From Lachnospiraceae bacterium (GTDB taxonomy: Bacteria > Bacillota > Clostridia > Lachnospirales > Lachnospiraceae), in contig JAFUXA010000011.1 in NCBI GenBank assembly GCA_017470985.1, forward strand, positions 186,001-250,000: a stretch of 64,000 nucleotides of DNA. The letters are read 5' to 3'. Under the pieces are notes generated by a model. The model was given only the letters and a program-made list of their open reading frames with translations, was not told the DNA's origin and did no database searches. Position 1 is the stretch's first letter, and every line of letters begins with the position of its first letter. Both the position numbers and the translations under genes were made by a program. Below are positions 35,652-45,296 of this stretch, piece after piece.

Positions 35652-36575
35652 ATGTTAAAAGAATTTGAGTTTAAGTCATTTAATGAGAGGGACATGGTGC
35701 AGGCATGGATATATGGTCCTATGTCTGAGCCAAAGGGTATTATCCAGCTTATTCATGGATTTGGCGAGCATTCAAGAAGATACATTCATATGATCGACAG
35801 ATTCCTTGAGGCTGATTACATTGTAGTATGTGATGATCATGTAGGTCATGGTAAGACTGCTATCGTAAATAATAATTCCTGGGGTAACTGGGGTGACAAG
35901 GGCTATATGACAATGCGTGAAGATGAACATACATTGACAGGTATTGCTAAGGAGATGTTCCCTGGATTGCCATATTATATCTTCGGACATAGTATGGGAT
36001 CATTTATCACAAGAGATTACATGGCTAATTACGGCGATGAAATCGATGGTGTAGTTATCTGTGGTACAGGTAGACCATTCCCTAATGCGGTAAATGTAAA
36101 GGAAATGATAAAGGGATTTGTTGATGCCGGTAGAGGTGATTCAACTGATCCGGAGGCAGTTGGTGCAGTTCTTGGCTGGTTTGCAGACAAGATTCCAAAT
36201 ACTGTTGTTGGTAATGAGTGGGTATGTGGAGATCCATGGGTTCAGAAAGATCATATTGCTGATCCATTCAACGCATTTTCACAGCCTATAAGCAATAGAG
36301 CTCTATACTACTTCTCAGACATGTGTCTGTGTGTAGACGGCGAAGAATGGGCAAAAAAAGTACCTACAGATGTTCCATTCCTCAATATTGCCGGAGATGG
36401 AGACCCTGTAGGTGATTTTGGAAATGGTGTTAAGGAAGTAAGTACTTTCCTTGAGAACACAGGCCATAGTGTAAAGACAATTCTCTACCCTGGCCGTAGA
36501 CATGAAATCTTCAATTACAAGGAAATCAAAGACCAGGTAATTGATGATATAATTAGTTTTCTTCAAACTTTATAA
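35652..36575 (+). CDS. Monoacylglycerol-lipase-like alpha/beta hydrolase
   Basis: A 307-residue cytosolic protein of the serine aminopeptidase S33/monoglyceride lipase group. The hallmark LIHGFGEHSRRY and DDHVGHGKT are present, with nucleophile Ser in GHSMGSF, Asp in GDGDPVGDFG and His in GRRHEIF. Relatives hydrolyse monoglycerides or lysophospholipids. No signal peptide, so substrate must enter the cell. It lies between a membrane hydrolase and a convergent MarR gene, overlapping the latter by 23 bases. Together with gldA-dhaKL a role in acylglycerol use is plausible, not shown. Confidence 0.85.
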   Translation: MLKEFEFKSFNERDMVQAWIYGPMSEPKGIIQLIHGFGEHSRRYIHMIDRFLEADYIVVCDDHVGHGKTAIVNNNSWGNWGDKGYMTMREDEHTLTGIAKEMFPGLPYYIFGHSMGSFITRDYMANYGDEIDGVVICGTGRPFPNAVNVKEMIKGFVDAGRGDSTDPEAVGAVLGWFADKIPNTVVGNEWVCGDPWVQKDHIADPFNAFSQPISNRALYYFSDMCLCVDGEEWAKKVPTDVPFLNIAGDGDPVGDFGNGVKEVSTFLENTGHSVKTILYPGRRHEIFNYKEIKDQVIDDIISFLQTL

Positions 36576-37053
36576 GTTTGTCGGAACTGTCATGACATAG
36601 CGAGTCGTTTAGCACTTTGATTAGATGAGCCATTCTATCTATTTCTTCATCACTCAACTCATCTAATTCTTCAAAGAATGAATTAAATAATTCAGGTGCA
36701 GCGGTCTCGCTATATTTCTGATATACCTTTCTTCCAAGCTTAGTTGGGCGTAATATAATACTTTTATTGTTATTTGCCAATCGATATTTCTCTATAAGAC
36801 CTTGCTCGATTAAATGCTTGGAAAATAGAGTCATGGCACTTCTAGGTATTCCTACATCATATGCAATTTCTGACATAATTCTATTCTCATCATCATGTTC
36901 AATGAGACTTTCTAATATCTGTAGCTCCACGCATGTCATATTTGTTGATTCACCAAATGCAGAAGCGTTGTTGAGAGCTCTATTTACTATATTTGAATGT
37001 CTGGCAAGCTCCTTTACTACTCTTCTGTTTCTTCCCATCCATTTTAATTCCAT
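36553..37053 (-). CDS. MarR-family transcriptional regulator
   Basis: A 166-residue winged-helix regulator. CVELQILESLIEHDDENRIMSEIAYDVGIPRSAMTLFSKHL forms the recognition helix-turn-helix, and LIEKYRLANNNKSIILRPTKLGRKV the wing. MarR dimers bind short palindromes and release them on binding small acids or phenolics. The 3' end overlaps the convergent hydrolase gene by 23 bases. Its own promoter region has TATAAT on the minus strand (37099-37104). It is the best local candidate to read the 18-bp boxes at 33617, 39399, 39531, 43825 and 45696. Confidence 0.88.
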   Translation of the reverse strand: MELKWMGRNRRVVKELARHSNIVNRALNNASAFGESTNMTCVELQILESLIEHDDENRIMSEIAYDVGIPRSAMTLFSKHLIEQGLIEKYRLANNNKSIILRPTKLGRKVYQKYSETAAPELFNSFFEELDELSDEEIDRMAHLIKVLNDSLCHDSSDKLIKFEEN

Positions 37054-37197
37054 TGTTACTATTGTTCCTTTCTTTTTAATTATTTATTTAACCCCTGTAT
37101 TATATGCTATTTACGATTCCATTTTACAACATTATAGTTTTAAATAAAAGTTTTTAATTTACAATGTCTATTAGTTGTTGTTTTACATATTTACTCA

Positions 37198-37230
37198 AAA
37201 AATAACTGCCGCAGTGGAAGCGGCAGCTAT
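37198..37230 (-). terminator. Terminator of the Cache chemoreceptor gene
   Basis: CTGCCGC (37206-37212) pairs with GCGGCAG (37220-37226); on the minus strand the stem is followed by TTATTTTTTG. Confidence 0.8.
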
Positions 37231-37263
37231 TTAGGGGAAGAGCGGAGATTTAATTATGAGAAA

Positions 37264-39354
37264 TTAAATCTTTTCAAACTTATCAATTTCATCGTTTAGA
37301 TGCTCTGTCACCGCCTGATTGTTCTGCATTTCTGAATCAATATTGGAAATGCTGTCAACCAGATTGCAAGTATTCTGTGCTGCAGCACTAATACCTGTAG
37401 AACTTTCTGATATAGCTGTTGTAGTATTACTGATTAGTTCTGTCATAGATGAGATGCTATTCTTGATTTCATCTGACTGTTCCTGAAGTCTGGTCATAAT
37501 TTCGCGAATATGATAAGCGTCATCTACATAGGTTTCTCCTGTTGTTACCATTGAATTGTAATCAGATATAATATCTGTATTCATATATTCCAGGAGAGTG
37601 TCAGTGTTGGCTACCAGCTCATTTACCGCATCATTTACCAGAGAAGATACTTCCTGGATGTTGTTGGCGGTTGTTTTACTGTTGTCAGCCAGCTGTCTAA
37701 TCTCGTCTGCAACTACTGCAAAGCCCTTGCCTGCTTCACCTGCTCTTGCTGCCTCAATAGAAGCGTTGAGGGCCAATAAATTGGTCTGACTTGCGATGCT
37801 TAAGATGTCATTGGTCAGATCATTGATCTGAGTTACATTCTTGCTGTTCTCGATTGAGAGACGCAGAGTAGAAGTAATTTCAGATATAACTCGTTGTGTA
37901 TTTTCCTGACTTCTTGAGGATGTATCCCTCAAATCTACTGCTCTTGAATTCATCTCATTTGAGAAGCTCAAGCCGTCTTTACTTGAATCAGCAATGACAT
38001 TTACCTCATCATAGATTGAGTTGATATGTCCCTGAATATCGTCTGTTGTCTGAGTAACTGAATCCATACTTGCGGCAAGCTGCTGCATAATAGCAGAGGT
38101 GTCTGTTGCCTGCTCATTGGATGACATAATAGATGACATAACCGTCTGAGCTGATTCTGTAAGGGATACAGTCTCGTTTTTGATCTTCAAAGTGATTTCC
38201 TGTAGCACGGCAGTGTACTCATTTATACAATGTATAATTCTACCGATTTCATCCTTGCGGCCTTCTGCAAGTCTCAAGGTCAGATCTCCATGTCCGGAAG
38301 ATATGCCCTCGGTTATGCTTTCCAATTCCTTGGTGGCCTGTACCAGAGGCTTCAGTGTCTGCTTAGACAGGATAAATACTATAAATACACCGATCAGAGT
38401 GATTATGATTGATACAATAATACCGGCTTTCACCAGGTTGTTGGTGATGGAATTGATCTCGTCCTTGTCTATGCAATATGCAACTTTCCATCCTGTGGAT
38501 GCCACGCTTTCGAAGGCTACATACTGATCCTTGCCTGTAATCATAGAAACATAATCTAGAACTCCGGAATCCTTTGAAAGCATTGTGTTAATCAGGTTGG
38601 CCAATCCCTGATAAGATTTGTCTGTCTCTGCAGCAGTGAGAGGATTGATACTTAAATTGATACCTTCTCCAACAGTTTCAATTATTCCATTCTCATCTGC
38701 AATTACGCTACCATTTCCACTTTCACCTATAGCAAATTCAGCTGCATCTGTGTGACCTAGATAATTACCTTCCGGATCGATGATAAATGCTTCCACGCCT
38801 TCAGGTAACAGATTTCCAAAATCTGAAATTGAAACAGTACCGACTAATGCGCCGGTGATTGTACCATTGGCATCCTTTATAGGAACTGCATTGGATACGA
38901 ATCTTGCCCCATCATTTACTGTTACGATTGGTCTTGTGAAACCTTGTCCTGTCTCCATAGCCTGGATAAATGCTTCATCGTTTACCTCATAGAGATTTAG
39001 ATGCACACCGTACATAGGTAGAGAAGAATTACCTTCTGTATCTACATATAGAAGTGTGGTCCATATTCCTACCTGTGCCTCGTCTTCAGCTATTTGGCAT
39101 CTCTGATCGAATGAATAAGCAGGATCTGTGAATCTCTGATCTCTTGCAAAGCATTCCAGCGTGCTTATGTTGGCGCTGAGCTTTAAGTCAATCTGTGAAG
39201 AAATCAGACTCGCCTGGGTTTGTAATGAATCTTTTTCCTGAGCCGTAAGACTCGACCGTGAGGAGTTGATAGATACAAAGGATAGAATTGTACATATCGC
39301 TATAACCAGCACAGCAAAAGAAATCATTAGTTTTGTGCTAATACTTTTCTTCAT
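37264..39354 (-). CDS. Methyl-accepting chemotaxis protein with Cache sensor
   Basis: A 696-residue chemoreceptor: first membrane segment about residues 8-30, a large extracytoplasmic sensor (about 35-285) with the [25 protein letters not shown] pattern of dCache domains, second segment about 303-328, HAMP, and a signalling coil with [33 protein letters not shown]. dCache sensors bind small organic acids, amino acids or amines. An 18-bp regulon box covers its promoter, so this receptor is probably made together with the hydrolases and CoA-transferase and senses their substrate or product. Confidence 0.93.
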   Translation of the reverse strand: MKKSISTKLMISFAVLVIAICTILSFVSINSSRSSLTAQEKDSLQTQASLISSQIDLKLSANISTLECFARDQRFTDPAYSFDQRCQIAEDEAQVGIWTTLLYVDTEGNSSLPMYGVHLNLYEVNDEAFIQAMETGQGFTRPIVTVNDGARFVSNAVPIKDANGTITGALVGTVSISDFGNLLPEGVEAFIIDPEGNYLGHTDAAEFAIGESGNGSVIADENGIIETVGEGINLSINPLTAAETDKSYQGLANLINTMLSKDSGVLDYVSMITGKDQYVAFESVASTGWKVAYCIDKDEINSITNNLVKAGIIVSIIITLIGVFIVFILSKQTLKPLVQATKELESITEGISSGHGDLTLRLAEGRKDEIGRIIHCINEYTAVLQEITLKIKNETVSLTESAQTVMSSIMSSNEQATDTSAIMQQLAASMDSVTQTTDDIQGHINSIYDEVNVIADSSKDGLSFSNEMNSRAVDLRDTSSRSQENTQRVISEITSTLRLSIENSKNVTQINDLTNDILSIASQTNLLALNASIEAARAGEAGKGFAVVADEIRQLADNSKTTANNIQEVSSLVNDAVNELVANTDTLLEYMNTDIISDYNSMVTTGETYVDDAYHIREIMTRLQEQSDEIKNSISSMTELISNTTTAISESSTGISAAAQNTCNLVDSISNIDSEMQNNQAVTEHLNDEIDKFEKI

Positions 39355-39398
39355 AAAAAACCTCCTAAATACTATATATAGTTGATTATAGCATTATA

Positions 39399-39416
39399 AT
39401 GTTTGATTTTAAAGTA
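39399..39416. promoter_or_regulatory. 18-bp regulon box, copy 2, on the chemoreceptor promoter
   Basis: On the minus strand TACTTTAAAATCAAACAT matches the consensus at 15 of 18 positions. It overlaps TTTAAA used as -35 with a TATAAT 17 bases on (39385-39390), and directly abuts another TATAAT. Confidence 0.6.
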
Positions 39417-39530
39417 TTTGTATAGAATGTGCACATTATGACAAAAAGTTACGATAAAGGGTGTATTATAGTTTGCTCGATAGTAGATTTTTGTCGAAAA
39501 TGTATATAATCCTCGTGACATCATGACATA

Positions 39531-39548
39531 TTGTTTAAAATAAAACAA
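39531..39548. promoter_or_regulatory. 18-bp regulon box, copy 3, before the GGDEF gene
   Basis: TTGTTTAAAATAAAACAA has perfect TTGTTT/AAACAA half-sites around six bases. TATAAT follows at 39556-39561, so the box covers the -35 zone. Confidence 0.6.
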
Positions 39549-39600
39549 AACGCGTTATAATAGTAGATACTGAGAATTTGAATAAGGAAAGAAGGTATAA

Positions 39601-41253
39601 TTGAAAATGGTAAAAAGGGGTACGCAAATTGCAATATCTATAATGGCGTTTGTGGTATTGCTGGTTTTTACATCGAAGATTGGGACGTTTGTCTATAACA
39701 ATGAGGCAGTGCGTAAACTGGTTACAATTGATTACATGAAGATGGTTTCAAAAGGAGGTCAACTTGTATCAGTTGAAAGTATGGATGGAAGCGTGGAGGA
39801 TATGTGGAAAAGCGGTGACATCCGATTTCAGGCTGAGATACCATCTCAAGTGAAGCCCGGTGATATGGCGCTGATATATCTGCATAATGCAGATATTGAT
39901 TTATATGTAATGCATAAGGATGAGGTACTGTCGAGACAGAGGCTTGAAGGAGAGGGATATCATATTGCAACCTTGCCTGATAACTCTGCAGGCCAGATTA
40001 TCACCATAGATATTCATAAGAAGGTGAATGGCCCTGAGTGGCAGGTGGCTCCGGTGAGAATGGGGGGAGTTGGAGCTATTCTGGCTTATCTCATGAGTTA
40101 CAGCTTCTTGTATATTATTATCGGCATAATACTGTTTACATTGGCAATTGGAGACTGCCTCATATGTATATTCCAGATATGGAAGAAGAACAAGGATCCC
40201 AACATATTCTTCCGTGGAGGTTATAATTTCTGCGTGGGAATGGATGCCATATGTAGAAGCTATATATTGTCAGTTTTAGGACTGTCCTACGATGCCAACA
40301 TGAATATGAAGAAGCTGATACTGGTAATAGCGCCGTTTTTTATGACAGGGTTTGTGAGATATATCAGGAGGTCTAACAAGAAACTTCAGAAGATAATGAA
40401 CGTGATTATGTTTACCATGGTGCCGGCGGTGATTACAATGCTGGTGCTATACAAGATAAGACCGGAACTCTTTGATATGATATTGCTGCCATATAATATA
40501 TTTGGCTATGTCATGATGGTATGCATGATTATATATGACATAATGACCATTGAAGGAACCATGCTTTTTAGTGACAAGATAATATTTGCAGGGCTTGGAT
40601 TTATAAGCATCTGTGCCAGCTATGATATATTTTCCATTGAGATATACAGACACAAGATGTCCATGTTTGAGCTGTTGAATAATGAGATGGTTCCTGTGGG
40701 ATGTCTGGTGCTTACCATATGCGTGTTTATTGCAGTGTATTTAGAAGCTCAGGAGAAATTGAAGAAGCAGTTGGAGCATGACTTGCTTATGTCCATGGCT
40801 TACAAGGATGACCTGACACAGCTGTATAACAGGCGTAAATGTAATGAGATGTTCGAACAGATTAATAAGTCCGGTGGCAAATATCATTTCATAAACTTCG
40901 ATATGAATGGATTGAAGAAGGTAAATGATAGTCAGGGTCATGATAAAGGTGATCTGCTTATCAAGACCTTTGCCAAGGCATTGAGGGAAGCTTTTGAAGG
41001 TGAGGAAAATATATATCGTATGGGTGGCGATGAATTCCTTGTGATTTTAGATGATACGGATAACGAGAAGATGGCGGTGTCCATCAAGAGACTTGAGAAG
41101 CTTGAACAGGATTACAGCCGCAAGCTTGGAATGGAAATCAAGTCCTCCTATGGTATAGCAGGCAGTGCTGAAGTGCCAGAATTTAAGAGTGAATCCATAT
41201 ATACTCTGGCTGACAGGCGCATGTATGAGATGAAGAAAACAAGCAATGAGTGA
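39601..41253 (+). CDS. Membrane diguanylate cyclase (GGDEF)
   Basis: A 550-residue protein: an N-terminal membrane segment, an extracytoplasmic region of about 120 residues, about seven membrane segments (residues 155-385; a 7TMR-DISM-like plan), and a C-terminal GGDEF domain with intact GGDEF (475-479) and the NFDMNGLKKVND stretch. It should make cyclic di-GMP from GTP. The RxxD inhibitory site upstream of GGDEF is absent. The TTG at 39601 suits AGAAGG at 5 bases; an in-frame ATG at 39607 is possible. An 18-bp regulon box is on its promoter. Product: a signal for the switch between motility and attachment. Confidence 0.88.
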   Translation: MKMVKRGTQIAISIMAFVVLLVFTSKIGTFVYNNEAVRKLVTIDYMKMVSKGGQLVSVESMDGSVEDMWKSGDIRFQAEIPSQVKPGDMALIYLHNADIDLYVMHKDEVLSRQRLEGEGYHIATLPDNSAGQIITIDIHKKVNGPEWQVAPVRMGGVGAILAYLMSYSFLYIIIGIILFTLAIGDCLICIFQIWKKNKDPNIFFRGGYNFCVGMDAICRSYILSVLGLSYDANMNMKKLILVIAPFFMTGFVRYIRRSNKKLQKIMNVIMFTMVPAVITMLVLYKIRPELFDMILLPYNIFGYVMMVCMIIYDIMTIEGTMLFSDKIIFAGLGFISICASYDIFSIEIYRHKMSMFELLNNEMVPVGCLVLTICVFIAVYLEAQEKLKKQLEHDLLMSMAYKDDLTQLYNRRKCNEMFEQINKSGGKYHFINFDMNGLKKVNDSQGHDKGDLLIKTFAKALREAFEGEENIYRMGGDEFLVILDDTDNEKMAVSIKRLEKLEQDYSRKLGMEIKSSYGIAGSAEVPEFKSESIYTLADRRMYEMKKTSNE

Positions 41254-41270
41254 TTTTACTCATTGCTTGT
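41239..41270. terminator. Bidirectional terminator holding both stop codons in its loop
   Basis: ACAAGCAATGAG (41239-41250) is the exact inverse of CTCATTGCTTGT (41259-41270). The eight-base loop TGATTTTA contains the TGA of the GGDEF gene and the TAA (minus strand) of the MarR gene. ATTTTC follows on plus and GTTTTC on minus. Confidence 0.85.
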
Positions 41271-41684
41271 ATTTTCGTAGTTGTTATATATTTTGTAGAA
41301 CATTCTGATGAATTCATACTGCTCATCCTCACTGAGACCTGCCATGGCCTTGCGATCCAATTCGGCAAATATAGCTTCTGACTCATCTGCCAGCTTACGA
41401 CCGTAATCTGTCATATAGATGTGATATTCCTTCTGATTTCGCCCTTCATGACGGCGCTCCACCATGCCTCGCTTCATCATACCATTTAAGATTGTGGTCA
41501 AGGCGCCGGGAGTGAGAAAACACCCCTTGGCCAGTTCTTTCTGAGTGACTCCATTGTGCTTTAGGAGATATATTAGAACCTTTGGCTGACCGGGAGATAA
41601 ATCTGAATTTCTGATTTGTTCGTGAAGTATCTGATTGAGCAATGAATAATTTGCTAATAATAAATAATGATATCTAGTGTCCAT
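41256..41684 (-). CDS. MarR-family transcriptional regulator
   Basis: A 142-residue winged-helix protein with NGVTQKELAKGCFLTPGALTTILNGMMKRGMVERRHEGRNQKEYHIYMTDYGRKL, the classical MarR helix-turn-helix and wing. It is different in sequence from the other MarR (36553). GAGGAAAG precedes the ATG. Its promoter carries an inverted repeat that suggests autoregulation. It is transcribed in the same direction as the membrane hydrolase at 41963 but is separated from it by a terminator. Confidence 0.88.
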   Translation of the reverse strand: MDTRYHYLLLANYSLLNQILHEQIRNSDLSPGQPKVLIYLLKHNGVTQKELAKGCFLTPGALTTILNGMMKRGMVERRHEGRNQKEYHIYMTDYGRKLADESEAIFAELDRKAMAGLSEDEQYEFIRMFYKIYNNYENTSNE

Positions 41685-41701
41685 AACTTTCCTCTTAATT
41701 T

Positions 41702-41721
41702 CTTTAGTTAGTTAAAGTATA
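41702..41721 (-). promoter_or_regulatory. Operator and -10 of the MarR gene at 41256
   Basis: CTTTA and TAAAG (41702-41717, six bases between) form an inverted repeat that overlaps the minus-strand -10 TATACT (41716-41721; extended by TGG). A likely autorepression site. Confidence 0.5.
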
Positions 41722-41852
41722 CCATTTATAAGTACAGGTTTAAACAATAATATTTCAAATGTCATAATATAACGATTAGTTGAATGTCAGGTAAAAATAA
41801 TACTATATTTAAAGCGGTACAATCGAAGAAAAACAAGATGCTGATAAGAAAT

Positions 41853-41899
41853 AAAAAAGCCGGTGTGAAAATTGACTTTAGGGCTATCACACCGGCCTT
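41853..41899 (-). terminator. Terminator of membrane hydrolase 2
   Basis: GCCGGTGTGA (41859-41868) is the exact inverse of TCACACCGGC (41888-41897); on the minus strand TTTTTTATTTC follows the stem. Confidence 0.9.
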
Positions 41900-41962
41900 T
41901 CATATGTTAAATGAGAAATGTAACTATCTAAAATATTTATTGAAAAATTCTATGTAATAATC

Positions 41963-43747
41963 TTAGCCGAGGAATGAAGGACCAAGAGTGTTCTGGCAGA
42001 TCATACCCATTGTAACAAGGGCGATACTGAAGAACAGACCAGGTATATAACTGTTGGTCTTTTGCTTCATGTACATTGAGAATCCCATAGCAATACCAAA
42101 TTCAGGTACTAAGCTTATGAGAATATCCATGAAGAACGCAGCCATGTTGGTTTCGATAAATGGATGTGTAGTTCTCATTGTGATTTCGTGTACGATGAAG
42201 AGCAGAATCAATCCTGCCATACCTGTTACAATTGAGATTACAATTGCAAGACCAGGTCTCTTTGCCTCCAACTCTTTGTTCTTGCCAAGTGAGCTTGCAG
42301 CAAGAAGCAATGAGATAAAGAATGGAGCAAATGAGATGTAATATATTGGGAATGCGCCGATTCTGTATTTGCTGAGTGGACGCATACTCATTACCCATAC
42401 ATGTAAGTCTGTCACTGCATACTTGAATAAGAGTAACAGAATCATATAGCCTGCCATAAATATTACAGCGCCAAATACAAATGATTTAACGATGTACATA
42501 AATGAGAATCCTTCTCCGGTGTTTGAAGTAGCGAAACCGTAGCTTCTTACTGTACCTCCGTTCTTCTTACCATATACGTTGTGGAAAATCACAAAGAATA
42601 TAATAAGTGCAATTGTGCCCAGAAGTCCCCATGCGAGGAAACCATTTGCCATAAATCCAATTCTATAAATAGATGGTGGCAAAACTTTAGCGCCGTTTCC
42701 TGTTCCAGGGAAGAATAGGATAACTGGCAGGAACATAAGAATCAATGTACTAACAATCCACTGTGGTGAACCTTTCTTGAATCCGGCATCTACATCCTGT
42801 TCTGCAGACTCTAAGATGAGGCTGTCAAATGGACCTGATTCAATAAGAACTGCTCCAAGAGTGAATAGGAAGATCAATGTACCAATGATTGCAATTGCAA
42901 GTCCAACAGGCTTCCATCCGTAGATCATAGATCCAGGAGCAATCTCATGTGGAGCTGGCATTGTCTTCATAACACATTCAACCATCTTCTTGATGAGCTT
43001 AGCGCTGATCTGGTCATCCTGGTGTGTCATGTTGTACATGTACATAACCTTCTGTGTACCATCTTCCCAGTTGCCGTATTCCTTGCCTACTTCAACCTTG
43101 TCTGTCTGGTACATCATGCAGAACCATGGGTCTGTCAAGATGTTGGTTACATCACCGATTCGGCTTGAGATACCTTCATCATGAGAAGCGATGATTGATA
43201 CCCAGTTGAAGTTGTATGTAGGTGGAGCATCAGCAAACTGTACGTCTGTGATACAGATCTTAACCTTGTGATTTAATGCTGTACGGTAGCTGTATAGAGA
43301 TCCCATAGAGTGACCTGCAATACCGATATTGTCAGCATCAACGAATTTGCTGTTTGCCAGGTAATCATAGATTGTACCAAGTTCCATTGTACCTGTAGGA
43401 GAAGCCTGATAGTTCTCTTCGATATTGACATCAGTGTCACCGACGCCGGCGTAATCAGCAAGTGCTACCACATATCCTCTTCTAGAGAATTCTGTTGCCC
43501 AAGGTGAAGCGATATCTGATGGGCAGTCACCACCAGGGCTGATAATCATTGCTGGAGCAGGAGCTGTTCTAGCATTTTCAGGAATATAGAGCTTTGCTGA
43601 TACTTCATATCCCTTAGCATCTGTAATTGAGATGCGTTGTACGGTTACATTGCCATTTGTGTCTACCTTGTAGGAAATCAGTGCGCCAATGATAATGAGG
43701 CAGATTCCTACCAGTAAGCAAATGGCTCTTAACATATTCTTTTTCAA
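41963..43747 (-). CDS. Membrane-embedded alpha/beta hydrolase (copy 2)
   Basis: A 594-residue protein with the same build as the one at 33739: N-terminal anchor (about residues 7-27), alpha/beta hydrolase (about 35-260; ISPGGDCPSD oxyanion region, Ser in GHSMGSL, His in YNMTHQDD) and a C-terminal block of about eight membrane segments. The two differ widely in sequence, so they are old paralogues, perhaps with different substrates. It starts with TTG: AGGAGG stands seven bases before it, while the next ATG is 19 away. An 18-bp regulon box lies between its -35 and -10. Confidence 0.75.
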   Translation of the reverse strand: MKKNMLRAICLLVGICLIIIGALISYKVDTNGNVTVQRISITDAKGYEVSAKLYIPENARTAPAPAMIISPGGDCPSDIASPWATEFSRRGYVVALADYAGVGDTDVNIEENYQASPTGTMELGTIYDYLANSKFVDADNIGIAGHSMGSLYSYRTALNHKVKICITDVQFADAPPTYNFNWVSIIASHDEGISSRIGDVTNILTDPWFCMMYQTDKVEVGKEYGNWEDGTQKVMYMYNMTHQDDQISAKLIKKMVECVMKTMPAPHEIAPGSMIYGWKPVGLAIAIIGTLIFLFTLGAVLIESGPFDSLILESAEQDVDAGFKKGSPQWIVSTLILMFLPVILFFPGTGNGAKVLPPSIYRIGFMANGFLAWGLLGTIALIIFFVIFHNVYGKKNGGTVRSYGFATSNTGEGFSFMYIVKSFVFGAVIFMAGYMILLLLFKYAVTDLHVWVMSMRPLSKYRIGAFPIYYISFAPFFISLLLAASSLGKNKELEAKRPGLAIVISIVTGMAGLILLFIVHEITMRTTHPFIETNMAAFFMDILISLVPEFGIAMGFSMYMKQKTNSYIPGLFFSIALVTMGMICQNTLGPSFLG

Positions 43748-43813
43748 TGTTAATCCTCCTTTGCTTGTATCTGTCTGATACTATTTTTTGTTTATATAGT
43801 TACATCAATAAGT

Positions 43814-43850
43814 ATTCTAGTATTTTGTTCAAAATCAAACAATATTGTTT
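43814..43850 (-). promoter_or_regulatory. Promoter of membrane hydrolase 2 with 18-bp box, copy 4
   Basis: Minus strand TTGTTT (43837-43842), 17-base spacer, TAGAAT (43814-43819). TTGTTCAAAATCAAACAA (43825-43842) fills the -35 and most of the spacer. It continues into a 14-bp perfect palindrome AAACAATATTGTTT (43837-43850). Confidence 0.7.
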
Positions 43851-43889
43851 CATTCCAAAATATCACGAGGATTTTTATGCAATTTCAAC

Positions 43890-43962
43890 AAAAAAGCGCA
43901 AGCCCCTTCAATAAATTGATATATAACTGAGAAATTAGCTATATATCAGGGACTTACGCTTT
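43890..43962 (-). terminator. Long terminator hairpin after the MFS gene
   Basis: Outer arms AAAGCG-AAG-CCC and GGG-CTT-CGCTTT with two mismatches enclose an inner 9-bp stem TGATATATA/TATATATCA. On the minus strand TTTTTTG follows. Confidence 0.7.
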
Positions 43963-44015
43963 CCTTAGAGTGTTTTTGTAAAAGGTAAATATGTCAATTC
44001 TGAATATAACAGAAT

Positions 44016-45296
44016 TTATTTGTTTAGCTGTTTTGCAGGTTTATGGATAAATATAGTTACGACAAATCCTGCAATGGTCAATATCAACATCATAAATATT
44101 GTAGATAGATATGAATGACTTGCATCGAATAATCTGCCTGCAATTGTAGAGGCAAAGGATGCAATGATCAAATTGGTGTTGATAATTGAGAAATTAACCG
44201 GATAGTTCTTTCTGCCATAGAAGTCACTAATCAGTGCAGAGTTGGTTGGAGTGATTCCTCCATATGCAAATCCGCCCAATATGAATCCGATGACCAGAGT
44301 GATGACATCGTGATTGGTTATGGCGATGAGAAGTATCAACTCTGCGCCGCAGAATAATATCATGTCACATAGCATGGTAAGCTTGTGGCCTCTTTTGTCA
44401 TATAACAATCCGAAGAAGATTCTGCTGACACCATTACATATTGATATTAATCCTACGATTGTGGCAATAGAAGAATCAGATAGAACAGCAGAGCCTACCT
44501 GTGTTGCAATTCCACTTCCCTGAGATACAAGGGCCAGACCTGCAGCAGATATTACTATTGCCCATAGGTAGTAGCAGATAAAGGATGGGTTTCGCAGCAT
44601 CTCCATAGGTTTGAAGTCACAAGTATTTACAGCCGTGTTGCCGTTTGTGAGTTCACTGGCGTTGTCAGCGTTGCAGTCATTGGTGTTGCTTTTTGACCTG
44701 TTTGAAGAATCACCGCTTTCTGCTATAGCTGTTTTCTTGTTCAGGAATATTGCGCTGACGGCAATTGCAATTAGACAGCATATGCCAAATATTTTGAATA
44801 CATTTCTCCAGATATCGCTTCCGTCAGGTGGAGCGATCATGATAAATATTTTGCCAAACAGAAATCCTGATATTCCAAATCCCATTAGGAGGATTCCGGA
44901 TACAAGTCCCTGCTTGTCAGGAAACCATGCATTTACAATGCTCAATACAATATTGTATGAAATTCCTGCTCCTAAGCCGCACAGGGCTCCGAATCCCATA
45001 TACATAGGAAGTAGTGAACCTGATGCGTAGGTTGAGATGTAGAAGCCGGAGAACATAAGCAGAGCCGAGGCGATTAGTAATATCTTGTATGACATTCGGG
45101 TTGATAATATTCCTGCCAGCATGCATCCTAAGCAGAAGAATATCATGACCAGGGTAAATGTGGTGGAGAGATCTCCACTGGTCCAGTTTTCATTTGATGC
45201 GCCGATGGTTTTGGACATCACTGACCAGGCATAGACAATTCCTGACAAGGCAAGTGTGATGAGACCCACAAGCACATATTTCCATCTTGTTAACAT
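44016..45296 (-). CDS. MFS transporter, OFA (oxalate/formate antiporter) family
   Basis: A 426-residue carrier with 12 membrane segments. The start (YVLVGLITLALSGIVYAWSVMSK), GFGALCGLGAGISYN, NAWFPDKQGLVSGILLMGFG and GGFAYGGITPTNSALISDFYG are typical of OFA-family carriers, which move small mono- and dicarboxylates such as formate, oxalate or pyruvate. The central loop (about residues 195-230) is Asn/Ser-rich. It is divergent from the CoA-transferase operon, which suggests that it carries the acid handled there, in or out. Confidence 0.88.
   Translation of the reverse strand: MLTRWKYVLVGLITLALSGIVYAWSVMSKTIGASNENWTSGDLSTTFTLVMIFFCLGCMLAGILSTRMSYKILLIASALLMFSGFYISTYASGSLLPMYMGFGALCGLGAGISYNIVLSIVNAWFPDKQGLVSGILLMGFGISGFLFGKIFIMIAPPDGSDIWRNVFKIFGICCLIAIAVSAIFLNKKTAIAESGDSSNRSKSNTNDCNADNASELTNGNTAVNTCDFKPMEMLRNPSFICYYLWAIVISAAGLALVSQGSGIATQVGSAVLSDSSIATIVGLISICNGVSRIFFGLLYDKRGHKLTMLCDMILFCGAELILLIAITNHDVITLVIGFILGGFAYGGITPTNSALISDFYGRKNYPVNFSIINTNLIIASFASTIAGRLFDASHSYLSTIFMMLILTIAGFVVTIFIHKPAKQLNK

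Noticed and set aside
36553..36585. Bidirectional terminator in the overlap of the hydrolase and MarR genes
   Set aside because: AAACTT/AAGTTT around TAT is a weak six-pair stem without T-runs.
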